Source: Sordariomycetes sp. S80-01Y (lineage: Eukaryota > Ascomycota > Sordariomycetes). From it: 64,000 bases of DNA. The notes under the pieces were generated by a model, which saw only the letters and a program-made list of their open reading frames with translations, was not told the origin of the DNA and did not search any database. The position numbers were made by a program, and so were the translations under genes. This document shows, in pieces, positions 11,819 to 23,237 of the stretch. The DNA lies in assembly GCA_037042185.1 (NCBI GenBank), contig JAXQJY010000022.1, positions 1 to 64,000 of the forward strand, read 5' to 3'. Numbering within the stretch: position 1 is the first letter of the stretch; every line of letters starts with the position of its first letter.

Positions 11819-14549
11819 TGTGACGGATTACTGTGGTGAGAAAAGCGGTAAGAGATTTTACAGAACAGAAGAGAAGACGGCGAAACTCGACGCGATGCGA
11901 AGATGCGAAGAGCTAGATGAGTGACGGAGGACGGTGGGAGTTGACGACTGAGAAAGACTCAAGGTCGAGAAGGAGGAGGAAGATGGAAGGTTGAGGTGGC
12001 TTGGGCGAAGCTGGAAATGGATCAGAGTGGATGCGGAGGGGGGGTAAGGAGAGGCCGCGAGCCAGAGGGAAAGCACGATCCAGCTCACCTCACCGATGGA
12101 CGAGAAAGTGTGGGCACCAAAACCCGCCTCCAGCGCCCATTGCCCGCTGGCAGCCACGACTGCAGGCGCTGTAGAGGGTGAAGTGTGGGGGCCATCCTGC
12201 TTGCCGCTTTAGCTGATTGGCTCGTGATGGTGGCTGGGAGACGCATGCCTCCAGGCCCAATTCCAGTCCAGTCCATCCGACACCGTTCGTCACCACCGCC
12301 ATGTCTCTTTGCAGCCTGGAATTCCAACCACACAGCCTCCATTGCCTGAGTCTGAGTCGTGGCGGCCTACGTTCGAAGGCATAGGCAGACGGAGTTTCAC
12401 TACTAGTCCAGGTGGCAACCGATGCTGTCGTCAGCCATGTCGCGTCCGTCAACCGGTGCTACAGGCACCACCATATTCCTACCAGCCAAAAGCCAAGCTC
12501 TTGTCAGATCGAGCATCATCGACAATGTCTGTGCCTCTTTGGAATCCCGACCAACAACCGCAAGCTTGTCTCTTGCCTGCAGGTAATCACAGTGTCCACC
12601 CTGAATCGCTACTGCGACAACATAACGCCTTGGTTGCCGTGAGCTCGGACAGTGAGCCATGTGGCCGGATGTGAGAACGTCTGACTTGATTCGCTGTTGC
12701 CATAAGACGGCTTCCACCATCGTTGTGAACCTGTGTCATTATTTTTGGAGCGTCTTACGCGGATACGGCCACGAGTCTCCCACATACCCGGTGGCGTCGG
12801 GAGGCCACATCTTACGCATACAGAGGCAAGGCTGCAGCTCGTCTCACACAGAGCGCTCATCTGATTCCCGCTCAGCTTGTGCCAGAGGTCCAGTAGCTGA
12901 AGTCGTTAATTCAGTCAAGGCGGAACTCCGCGTTGAAGCTAGCAGTGATGTCTGAGATGTTGGTTTCCAACAAAGCTCATTTCTGTGCTCGCGGTGGTTG
13001 CTACCACATCCTTGTTTGACAGGGGCCAGAGACAAGTTGCTTGAATCCGGGGTAACGAATTGCATCGCAATAAGATGTTAGATATCATCTTCAAGACTAC
13101 TTTGGATATGTCTGGCCCCGATTAGACCGACACACGACGCTTGGACCGGCCGCGAGGCTTTCAGTTCATGTTGACGGAGGTTCGAGCTTAAAGCAGCGAT
13201 GAGGGGCAATGATGGTGGGGCAGAAATTTTCGCAGCGCCTCAGTCAACTCAGGCTTTTCTTAGCTGACCGGCGGCAACACCTCGGCGAAGAAGTCTGAAT
13301 AAGCTTGGTAGTTCAAGCAATGGAATCTACACAGCCTCGATGCTCGCTTCCCCCAGATTGTTTGCTGCCCTGCTCAAGGCCGAGCGTCGAGGTGTTGTCG
13401 ACATGGCCCCTCTGGTTTGTGGGATCTGCTAGGCCAAATTGGGACTAGGGCTCATCAACCAGGTCGAGAATGGTTCAAAAAGGGGCTACCCCCTTTATGG
13501 GCCTTTCATTGGTCATGAACAACACTTTGCAGCTGGTATAATGCGCCTTCGGCTGCAAGATGTAGGCGCGCAAGCAATCGATTCTTGAAAAGGGAACCCA
13601 GGCAACTCTCTGTCGGCTTTCTTTGATCTCTCATCATCTGTCGCAATACATCCACCAGAGCAACCTGCGTCAAGCAGCTAGATGAGGTGCCTAGACACGG
13701 TGTCCAAGATAAAGTTCTAGGAAGATAGCGTATCTAGCCACGGGAGACTATGACTTCACTCATGACCAAACATCAAGGACTTCTAATCACCATCTGACAC
13801 AGTCCGATGTATCAGGAATTCCGTCTAAGGCTTCTCTCCAGCCTCCATCCCAACCTTCCTTGGTACCCCAGCCGTGGCGTCAAATAGAGAGCTATTGAGG
13901 GCATGGGCGGACTGCCAGCCCAGCGTCGAGGGTGAGACAGGGCATGGCTAAGCGCACGAAGACGGGCAAGACGCGTTCTGTTGTCGGTGCTGCAAGGCCA
14001 CAGCGCGAGACCCTTCACGCAGAACTGAGCGTAAGTATTCCGAGTCTGTGAGGCTTCCAAATGCCCAAAAAATAGGCAACTTTGTTTCCGTAACGCTATA
14101 TACTGTCTTTATAGCATATACTCGACCGGGTGATTAGGGTGTGATATGGTAAAAGAAACGAGGTTCTATCGAGGCTCCTCAAACAGGAGAAGTAGCCTAG
14201 TACACCACTCACCCATGGAACCTATGATACAAAGGCCTGGTGTCTCAGAGCTACCAACATATCGGTCTTGATAGTATCTCGACCATGCCGTTTTGAAGAC
14301 GAATATCAAACAGGGACTCTTACATCCTGCGATGACGCCACATGACTGAGTCGGTTTCTGCACCAGTATTGCATCGGGTACTCCAGTAACAAATATCGGG
14401 TTGTCTCAACTGCGCATCGAAGGATCATCAAGGTCATCAAAAAGAGCCTCATCAGGTTGGACTTGCATGCGGTAATAGTTGTACGTGGTAACAAACTCAG
14501 GATATGTATGGTGGCGAGCTAGTCCTCTTTGGGTGAAGTAGTTGGGAGC
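11819..14549. other. Gene-poor interval between actin and FES1; contains the actin promoter
   Basis: About 2.7 kb. The part next to actin (about 11820-12060) is a long purine-rich tract on the plus strand, so pyrimidine-rich on the actin strand, typical of strong fungal promoters and leaders. From 12300 to 14500 I find only short, mutually overlapping open frames with no family signature, and no tRNA-like fold. Nothing further can be supported. Confidence 0.4.
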
Positions 14550-14567
14550 TTCTTGAAGCTTCCAGAA
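14550..14567. promoter_or_regulatory. Perfect four-unit heat-shock element upstream of FES1
   Basis: The sequence cTTCttGAAgcTTCcaGAAc contains four alternating TTC/GAA units at exact 5-bp spacing, the consensus binding site of trimeric Hsf1. It lies 154 bp before the FES1 start codon. The match fixes 12 positions, so by chance about 0.004 such sites are expected in 64 kb at equal base frequencies. FES1 is a chaperone cofactor, which suits heat-shock control. Confidence 0.85.
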
Positions 14568-14720
14568 CGCCCGTGGCCCAAATCGCGGGGCGCCATAAAA
14601 AAGTTCGAGCTGCAGGTAACATCAACGTCACACCCTCAACTCCTTTCACGTCTCCCGCACCCATTTGCAACGGCTGCATATCCTCAACTATCCAAAAACC
14701 ACAAAAAGAAAGTCGCCAAT

Positions 14721-15371
14721 ATGAATGGAGACCCGCGCCTGAACGAACTCCTAAAATGGAGCATCGAAAACTCCGACGCGACCAAGAACGACCCTAATGC
14801 CCCTCCTCCCAAGACCGATCTGACACCCGAAGTCATGGCCGCTCTCATGGGCGGTCCCAGCGAAGCAGACCTCATGAAAGCAAACATGGACATCATCGGC
14901 TGCCAGGACCCTGAGCAAGTATCTCTAGAGGACAAGCTGGTTGCTTTCGACAACTTCGAGCAACTCATTGAATCCCTTGACAACGCGAACAACATTGCCA
15001 ACTTATCCCTCTGGACTCCACTGCTAGACCAACTGAAGGCTGAGGAAAAGGAGTGCCGGAAAATGGCCGCGTGGTGCGTCGGCACTGCGGTGCAGAATAA
15101 CGAGAAGACGCAAGAAAAGTTGCTGGCCATGGGCGGTCTGCCGGCATTGGTCGAGATGGCGCTAAAGGAAGACGAGCATGAGGATGTGAGGAGGAAGGCC
15201 GTGTATGCTTTAAGCAGCGCAGTGAGGAATTATCAGCCCGCCACGGATGCCTTTGTGGATGAGTTGACCAAGGGGGGGGTGCAGACTGGAAAGACCGATG
15301 CTACAGATATGGAGGCTATCGATGCCATCATGCATGGTCTGAGGGAAAAGGCTAAAGGTTCGGGGGCATGA
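14721..15371 (+). CDS. FES1: Hsp70 nucleotide exchange factor Fes1
   Basis: A single exon of 216 residues, the family length. The start at 14721 gives MNGDPRLNELLKWSIENSD, the conserved Fes1 N-terminus (family form: LLKWSIENS). Armadillo-like repeats follow: LVAFDNFEQLIESLDNANNI, LWTPLLDQL, ECRKMAAWCVGTAVQNNEKT, DVRRKAVYALSSAVRNY. Fes1/HspBP1 proteins open the lobe of cytosolic Hsp70 to release ADP and so pace substrate release and delivery of misfolded proteins to degradation. The frame is open for 64 codons above this ATG but that part does not resemble the family. A perfect heat-shock element sits 154 bp upstream. Confidence 0.96.
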   Translation: MNGDPRLNELLKWSIENSDATKNDPNAPPPKTDLTPEVMAALMGGPSEADLMKANMDIIGCQDPEQVSLEDKLVAFDNFEQLIESLDNANNIANLSLWTPLLDQLKAEEKECRKMAAWCVGTAVQNNEKTQEKLLAMGGLPALVEMALKEDEHEDVRRKAVYALSSAVRNYQPATDAFVDELTKGGVQTGKTDATDMEAIDAIMHGLREKAKGSGA

Positions 15372-15582
15372 GCTCGGGATATTCACGGATAGGATGGGAT
15401 AATCTGGCGTTGAGGCGTTGGGAAGGATGCAAATAATGACATGGATGACAAGGAAGTGGACGATACATGTCCATACATTTGACGACATCTAAAATAATAC
15501 ACTTTGTGTACATGATATGATACATGGCCGATCAGTAGCCAGCCCTTCTCGAGTTCCTGTGTCTGGGTCCCACGGAATTGCA

Positions 15583-16751
15583 TTATTTCACCTCGCCGTA
15601 GAACGGGATGCCGATGGCCTCCAGTAGCAGCCTTGCGTGGCGATCCGATGTCGCCGTGGTTTGTATGCTGATGTCGCATCCCGTCATCAATTTCGAAGGA
15701 TAGGCCTATCTCATCGTTAGCATTGCATCAGCATTATAAAACGACCCTGAGCTTACAGAGAAATTGTACTCCAACTCAGGGAAGAAGGCCATGCTATCCT
15801 TATCCAAGCCAAGGTTGATGTTGCCGTTCCCGTCGCCGCTTGTACCCTTAACACCAGGCCACTCCTTAATCCTCGGCAGCACCAACGTAACCAACTTGTC
15901 AAGGAACTCATAGGCCGTCTCCCCCGTCATCGTCGTGCTCACACCACCAATCTGTCCCTCCCGGATTCCAAAGTTTCCAACATTGGACTTGATGAGGTTC
16001 AGCTTCGCATACTGCCCCGTGATAGCCAGCATGATTGCCTTGGCCGTGTTAAGATATTCCTTGTCTTTTCCCGCTTCCGGCGAGTGGAAGGACACGGACA
16101 CGGCCTTGATGGTTGGAATGTTGTTAAACGTGATGTCTCTTTCAACAAGCTGGAAGCGATCAGACCCAGGGCCTCGAGCACCGCGAACCCCACGACCTTT
16201 GTGGTAGGGCGACGAGCCGTCCCATGTCCGCAGTTGGCCCTTTGTGGAAACTGCGCGTTCCTCGCCCGGGTAGTGATGTTGATAGGTCAGGGTCAGGAGA
16301 TCCTGCGCGATGGAGGACTCAACGCTGTGCTTCATGCGAGGGTGATTGAAGGGGCCAGGGACAAAGTCACGGGCAATCGGATCGGAGGACGGTGGAGATT
16401 GGACGGGATGGAGAGGCCCGCGATCGAACTTGGGCGGGTGATATTGGTATCTAGAAAGTGTTAGCTCTGTCCGAGTACAAGCTCTTACGCGGCTGACCTG
16501 TTTCCTGGTAGATTTCCTTCGAGACCCGTCCTCTTTTGCGTATCAAACTTCTCAGCAAAGTCGCCGCTCGGTGGCGGCGTCGAGAAAGACGATGCTTGGT
16601 CGAGCTCGCCTAGGTCTTTGGGGTTGTTGTTCTTGGGTTGCTGTGCGTTTGTCGAAGCGAACCTCCTGGCGCAGATTGGTGCTTGTTGCAAAGGCAATTG
16701 TCTCCGTAGGAAGCTGCCCGCCAGGCGAGCGCTCTCCCGGGTGCAGGCCAT
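15583..16751 (-). CDS. MRPL7: Mitochondrial large-subunit ribosomal protein uL5m (MRPL7)
   Basis: Three exons, 16498-16751, 15758-16450 and 15583-15706, give 356 residues. It starts MACTRESARLAGSFLRRQL, an Arg/Ala/Ser-rich mitochondrial presequence. The uL5 fold is visible in KLNLIKSNVGNFGIREGQIG, AYEFLDKLVTLVLPRIKEWP, LGLDKDSMAFFPELEYNF and the C-terminal TGCDISIQTTATSDRHARLL. uL5 binds 5S rRNA in bacteria; in the fungal mitoribosome, which lacks 5S rRNA, it stays in the central protuberance. Introns are 47 and 51 bp. The last exon supplies the final strand and the closing LLEAIGIPFYGEVK. It runs convergently with FES1, 211 bp between stops. Confidence 0.93.
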
Positions 16752-18241
16752 TGTACGATGTGCTGCAAGTGGACAGGGTGGATTGTCGTCGTCGTCGCAA
16801 TATTTGAGGCGCGTGAAGGAAATTTCCCTAACGGCGTATGGAACTGCGCCACAGATACTTGGCACGAAATGCACATGCGTGGCTGCAAGATGTGGCTCAT
16901 CCACGGACGGACGGGCAGTAACTCCGACCCCTGCAGCCTGGACTTTTAACTGAATTCCCCCAAAGTACCGCAGCCTCTCGTGGTCTTCTTGGAGGACCAT
17001 GACTTCAAGGTCAGGCCATTGGCTGCCTGCGTTAGGCAATCGAATTGTTCCGTTATTAGAGACGACCTCCTCTTTCATGACGCCATCGTTCTCAGTTTCT
17101 GAGCAATCAGCCTGAAGGTTACCTCGAGTGAGCCGCCAAGGTCTGATCGTCGTCATTGTACATTCGCACGTATGCAGGCACGGTTGCCTATCTCGAGCTC
17201 GCGAACACCTGGACTTGTCTGCAGCCCCATCAGAAATGGTCCAGCTATGTCGTGCGGCTGAAGAGTTGAACGGAGTTTCGAGGTGCCCGTCGCCCCGAAG
17301 AGTGACCACGAGGCAGATATTTGAGAGGGGCGTGATATGTTAGAATGACGAATCAAACGGACCAGGCGCGAGGCACCAGTGACTGCGTCGTATGTGCTGT
17401 AGCAATGAGATGAGATCGTATTAATTACCTATCATCTGAGCGCGTGTCGGACTGTTGGACCCTGGAGGCTGGGCTTAGGCTGGCAACAAAGAGGGGAGGG
17501 GGGGACGCGGGCGGCCACATAGGTAATACAGGGACGTGTTGCAAATGGTAAAGCACTCAGTCTCAGACTCATACCCCATACTTCAAGTGACGCTGCTCAT
17601 TTGGACCTATTCTGACTCAGAAAGCAGACTGTTGGCCGTGTCTTCGTTCCAGGTGAGTTACATGGCGCGACAGCGCTAAGGAGACAAGCTTAGCCGTTGC
17701 CGCCTTCCCGCATCCCAGCTGGGGGATCCCTCCGAGTCCAGCACCCTGAGCTGGAAACCGCAGGCTGGAAAGCGCTGGACCCTGGAACCCTCTCTTCGGG
17801 AAGCTGCCGACACCAGACGGCAAGCGCTCTTCTTCAACGCTCCGACGGTCCTTCCTTACGTTTCCATTCTGCTTTGCAAGCAACGAGCACTTGTGCCTCC
17901 CACCTCCCACCTGTCACCTCCCACCACAGCGGCTGCAACGTGGAACCTTTTAAGTTTCCGTTCTGCGCCACTCTTTGGACCCCCAACCGATCGGAGCCTG
18001 TACCCCACGGCTGCCCCTCGACACGACGTTCGACACGACGTGCGTCGAGCGAATTCAGCAAGCCACCGCACCAAAGTTCTCGGGTTCGCCCCAACTACCT
18101 ACTTCATCGCTCTGAATTTGAATCACAGAAGAGAATGGTCACGATCGTACGGTTTCGACTCCGACGCTGTTGAAGAACGAGAACGAATCGCTTCATTCTG
18201 CGACCGCGCCGCATCCCGAACAAACGACCTGAGCAGCCGCA
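16752..18241. other. Divergent interval between uL5m and the ubiquitin protease
   Basis: About 1.5 kb serving two promoters. It includes a run of CCACCT/CTCCCA words at about 17897-17930 and a direct repeat cgacacgacgt twice near 18019-18041. The minus frame above uL5m stays open to about 17309 but its translation is not conserved-looking and includes several Met residues, so I treat it as leader. No RNA gene is evident. Confidence 0.35.
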
Positions 18242-21200
18242 ATGGAGTTCGGGTCGCCTCCGCGCAAGGATGACCTCGAGCTCCGCGAGAAGAGCTCGAT
18301 CAGCCAGCCATCGCGATGGCTCAGCGTAAAGAAGAAAGGCCCCAACAGTCGAAGCAAGTCGAGAGAGCCCAAGCCCCGCGACGATGATAGGTCGGCGGAC
18401 TCCGGGGAGTGGTTGAAGCCAGAGAGGCTAGAGAAAGAAAAAGTAAGACTCCGTGGTTACGACTGATAAGATGTGGTGCTGACATCTTCTAGTCACATCC
18501 ATTGAGCGGGGACGGCTTCCGCAATATGTTCAAGAACTCCGATAAAGAAAAAGGGAAGAACAAAGAGAAGATCATTGACGAGACGGATTCCAATCTCGCT
18601 GTACCTAGGGTTCGCCTCCTCAACTGCACATGGGCTGCATAAAGCTGACCGCTTCCTGTATAGATATCTGAAGTCCAGCAAAAGTTGGAAGAAATGCACG
18701 TCAGTGCTGAGGTGAAGGAAATCAAGCGAGCGCTCACAAGCCCTTATTCGCAAGGCGACCCAACAACAGCGGCACGACTCATCGATATATGGCAGAAGTC
18801 GCAAGCGGGGACAGTTGTCCCTTACGATAAGAACGTCCAGATGCAGGGTGCTGTTAACGTGAACATGGTTACCTGTTACCTAGATGCTCTGTTCTTCAGC
18901 ATGTTCGCCAAGCTGGCCGTGTTCGAGTGCATGCTCAGTTTCGACTTTCCTAAGGACAAGAGCGGGAAGCGGAAGAGGCTTTCTCGTCTGCTGTGTCTCT
19001 GGGTCAATCTGGTCAGATCTGGGTTTCTGGTCCGGGAGGATGTGGTAAGCTAACCTCAAGTGACGTTGGGAGTGCAATAAGCTGATTCATCAAGACTCGA
19101 GACATAACAAATGCTTTGGCCGCCCTGGGATGGACCGAGGCAGCGGAAATCCAGCAACAGGACACCACGGAGGCCTTCAACTTCATCACCGATGTTCTGG
19201 AATTCCCGCTACAGCCGTTGCGCATGAGTATCCATCATGGCGGCGATAGAGACAAGGACGATGACAAGATCGAATTCGAGCGCCTTTTGAATATTGCCAT
19301 ACCGTCGATACCTCCCGAAGGAGGGGTCAAACTCGAAGAATGCCTGACGGCTTATTTCAATGCGGAACCTGTCAGACTTGACAGAGAGTGGGAAGAAGGA
19401 ATGAAGAAGAAGGTCGATCAGGAGGGCTCGATATGGAAGCTCCCGCTCGTCAAGACCACGGCGGTTGAGCCTGTACCAGAGAAGGAAGAAACCCCGACCG
19501 AAGTGGTTGCCTCACCTCTCTCCATCCACGCCCCGGAAGTACCGAAAGAGGACGAGGCCGACCACGATCGAAGTAGGGACGAGGATGACGACAGGACTCC
19601 TGAGAGGACAGGGCCGAAGCCGGAGGAAACTGACACCGAAGACCGCGAAACGGAAACGGAAACCCAGGCCGTTGCTGCGTTGAAGAGAACAGATTCGAAG
19701 ATGAACGGATATGACAGCACATCAAACGGCCCAAATGGCGAAGCATCGACAGATCAGTCTATCGCGGCCTCCAAACAGGGAGAGCAGCAGCCCAGTGAAG
19801 AAAAGCCGGCGCTCGAAAATCAACAGACGAAAGGCGTCCATTTCGCTCCTAGCTCGTCAATAGCTGCGGCCGAGGGTCTTCGCCGCAGCTCCCAACACAG
19901 TGCTTCTGATGGTTCCCTTGTGAGAGCCGATACAGTAAGCTCTGGCCGTCCCAGCCGGGATAGAGCGTCCAGTGTCATCCAAGACGTTTACATCGACGAG
20001 AACAACAATCAGATCATTATCGATGAGACGACGCGTGCGAGATTGAAGAGGCAAGGATCCTCGGTTGTCAAGGCCATTAGAGTCCCTGCTTGGAAGTTCT
20101 ATAGACTCGTACCTTGGCACAATGTCAAGGGACAACCAACTTCTGATTTCGAAGTCGCCGCCGAGTTTCAAAAGCGTCCAGTCGTCGGGGTTTGCCTCAA
20201 ACGCTATGCTTTCACGAATGACGGCAGGTCGCATCGACTGGAGACCCATGTCGACATTCCAGAAGAAATGAAGATTCCATACACACTCATCTCAGAAGAG
20301 CAGAATGGACCTTCTGGCGGACAGCGTTCTTTACCACGAGATTACAAGTTCGTGCTCCAGTCAGTCATCTGCCATCGAGGCTCTAGCCTCAGCGCTGGCC
20401 ACTACATCTCCTTTGCTCGTGTGGACCCAAAGAAGCTTCGCGAGAACAGGAGACATGACTTCGACCCGCCTCCTGATTACGAGCAAGCACAATGGCTGAG
20501 GCACGATGATCTTGACGAGGGTGGCCGAGTTCAGTACATTCCGAACTTCCAAGAGGCCATCAAGACTGAATTTCCGTACCTCCTATTCTATCAAGTCGTT
20601 CCTTTACAAGACGACGCGCCGCCTCCATCTGATTCTAGCGAAACCAGCGATGAACCGCCTTCATACGAAGAAAACTTCAGGCTCAGTGTCGATGAGCCCT
20701 CCACTCCTGTACCGACTGGAAACAATATCGGCGCTGCCCATCGTGAGCAAGTCTCCCCAGACGCTAAGCATCTACAATCTCCAAGCAGGCCCACAAGCAA
20801 GCCTTCTAGTATCAGGTCTCGCCCCTCGATGGAGGCGGATCGTTCACGCAAGGGCTCAGATGACAGTCGCCGGCCCTCACGTAACCCTTTCAGCTCGCGA
20901 CCGGCCAGTATGAACCTTGACTCTGCGATGAATTCTCCCGTCCGCACGCCGGATGCCCGCGACTCCCCTATGCTGGGTCCTTCGGACGAATCAACAGCTT
21001 CGAGACTCTCCCGCGCTGCCGCAGCCTTCAGGGGCAAACAAAGCCGAAATTCTAGTCAACAACCAAGCGAGTCGCGGTCTGCTGGTGCGGATATGATCAA
21101 TCGAATGACTGGCATGCTGCGTGCCGCAAGCAGAGAGCCCCTGGGAGAACCACCTTCCATGAACCTGTCCAATGCGAACTCGCGGGCGGGCACTAACGCT

Positions 21201-21410
21201 AGGACAAGCGTTGACAGTACCTACAGACCTTCTCTGGAGGTCTACCGAGAAGAGATGAACCTTGACAGGGCCCCGAAAGCGGGAGGCTTCCTCTCGCGTA
21301 CCGGCTCTAAGACTAAGAGGGACAAGAGGGGCAAGAACAAGGAGAGCAAGGGCGACAAGACACCGAGGAACGAAACTGACCAGCCTGATCGAGAGTGCAA
21401 CGTCATGTGA
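18242..21410 (+). CDS. Ubiquitin carboxyl-terminal hydrolase (USP/UBP) with C-terminal CaaX box
   Basis: Four exons: 18242-18442, 18493 to 18600 or 18609 (two in-frame donors), 18664-19044 and 19095-21410; about 1,001-1,004 residues. The catalytic domain begins with the Cys box NVNMVTCYLDALFFSMF (Cys near residue 174), followed by EIQQQDTTEAFNFITDVL. The His box SSLSAGHYISFARVD lies near residue 666. Between them is a long acidic, Ser/Glu-rich insert (about residues 350-530). The protein would cleave ubiquitin from substrates as a thiol protease. After the catalytic domain there is a Ser/Pro/Arg-rich tail, then a basic stretch (KTKRDKRGKNKESKGDK) and the last four residues CNVM. That is a CaaX prenylation motif with Met favouring farnesylation, so membrane attachment is likely. 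I cannot name a yeast orthologue. Confidence 0.9.
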
Positions 21411-22051
21411 GCGATATATGAGCTTTTTACTGGGCCACTAGACATTCGGTCATCGACTTGTGCTCTGGATTTTGCGCGGTTTAAGCATGTACATTGGGTC
21501 TCCAGAAGTTGACAGTGTCGGATATCACGAGGCAATTGTATATTACAGCAAGGCGTTTTGGGATGTTGACTAGGTTAAAGGGAAGTCTAGCAAGGGAATA
21601 TCGACTAGAACACGGCCGCTACCATGACCTTCTATCTTGATCGCGGGAAGCTCGCACAAAGTAAGCTGTGGCTGCTCATGTTCAGGGAAGCGTCACAATC
21701 GAAACTGAGTCTGCGAAATGGAAACTTTCATGATCCTGTTTCTTCTATTCCCGATATATACAGTACACGAGGCTTAGCGTTGCAAAACAAGACCGCTTGC
21801 AGACGGCCTCTGCCTTCTGATCACATCCTACACTCTCCCGATATGCCTTCCATCTCCCATCGAGATGAAATGTGCCTTTTTGGACACCCACAGCACGGAA
21901 AGCCCCGACTCATTGCGAGAGTCCTTAGAAACAGTAATGTACACACGACACGAGTTGTGCCTGATGATTTTCAGTCGATTCAAATTGCTGAAACATGGTC
22001 GACCAATATTAGAATGGTGGGGTTGCGTTCGTTATGTCGAGAGTATGGCGC
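21411..22051. other. Convergent gap between ubiquitin protease and TOM40
   Basis: About 640 bp with both 3' untranslated regions. A short plus-strand open frame at 21624-22055 overlaps the TOM40 end and has no family signature. Confidence 0.3.
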
Positions 22052-23237
22052 TTAGAAGGGGATATTGGCGGGCGTGGGAGGAGCACCGCCGGCTTCTTGC
22101 TGCTCTTGAAGCTCCTCGGGAGCAGCCTCGATCGAGACACCAAGACCAAGCTTCGCTGATTGCTAGAAATTGTTAGCCTTATCGACATCTGATGTTCGCT
22201 AGGTTACGTACGGTGAAGTGGTCGATGTCAGCCGCAAATGTCATCATAACGGGGGGCGCAACGCGCTTCTCCAAGAGACAGCTCAACTTGCCCTTGGAGT
22301 CGACCTGCGCGCGGAAAGTCGACATACGGAAGTCGTACTTGGCTCCAATAGTCGTGACGCCCTCCTTCTGCAGACCACCTCCCATCATACCACCCTGAGC
22401 AGGGACAAGACCCAAGCTCATATCGACACCAGCCTGCACGCTCTGCGAGATCTTCCTCCAGTAGCTCGTGTTCAGCGTACCCATCGCGGCCTGCAACTGA
22501 GCGGTGGCCACCCAGTCCTCAGCCTTGTATCGACCACAGTAGCTCACAGCGCACTCAGGGCCTTGAGTCAGAGCGGGTCGCTGCCAGAGGGCTTCCATGC
22601 CGAGGGCCAGCTTAGGGGTGACGGACTGCAGGTAGGAGCCGATGAAGATGCCGGTAACGCCGCCTTCGAGGAAGGACGGGTTGAGCATCTTGAGAGAGGC
22701 GGAAAAGTCGTTGCCAGTGTACTCGTGCTCGAATTGGGCCATGTCCTGACCGCCGGGGGAGATCTGGAGTTGGGATTTCGAGACGAGCCGCTCGGTCCAG
22801 CGCCAGTTAAAGCGGCCAGAGAGGTTACCCTCGTTCTCGAGGTTACCCTGGGCGAAGATCTTTCCGTCGAGTCAGCAAACCCACCCGTTCATTCAACGCG
22901 GCCTTATCTGGCCTCCGAAGCGACTGACCTTATTGGTACCGAACATAGCCGCGAAGGTGTACGGGTTGATCTTCTCGCCCATGGCAAACTGATGAGAAAC
23001 CTGGAACAGAGGCGTCATGCTGAAGATCTTTGTAAGATCGGCGCGCACGCCTGTGAACATGCTGTTGTTGAGGAAGACATCGCGCGAGACCTCCCTGCTC
23101 AAGCCCTCGATGGTGCCCGGGTTGCTGAGACCCAACTTGGCGCGACGCTCGGAGAAGGAGTTGACGGCGTCGCCTATCGCGTTGGCGAGGGGGTTGGTGA
23201 GGAGCAGGGCGGATAACGAGTCGATTGCTGCTGCCAT
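22052..23237 (-). CDS. TOM40: Mitochondrial import receptor channel Tom40
   Basis: Exons 22929-23237, 22212-22859 and 22052-22162 encode 355 residues, the family size. The start ATG gives [20 protein letters not shown]. Eukaryotic porin-type features follow: [80 protein letters not shown] and [20 protein letters not shown]. Tom40 is the 19-strand beta-barrel of the outer membrane TOM complex and the entry pore for nearly all nuclear-encoded mitochondrial proteins. The final exon encodes [19 protein letters not shown] and a Gln/Pro-rich end. The frame runs three codons above the ATG but without another ATG. It is divergent from the 6-phosphofructo-2-kinase gene. Confidence 0.97.

Noticed and set aside
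17521-17600. tRNA-like stretch with a paired tcagtctcagactcata segment
   Set aside because: No T-loop consensus follows at the right distance, so it does not fold as a tRNA.
22218-23216. Plus-strand open frame of 332 codons over TOM40
   Set aside because: Shadow of TOM40 and its introns; Val/Glu/Gly-rich artefact.
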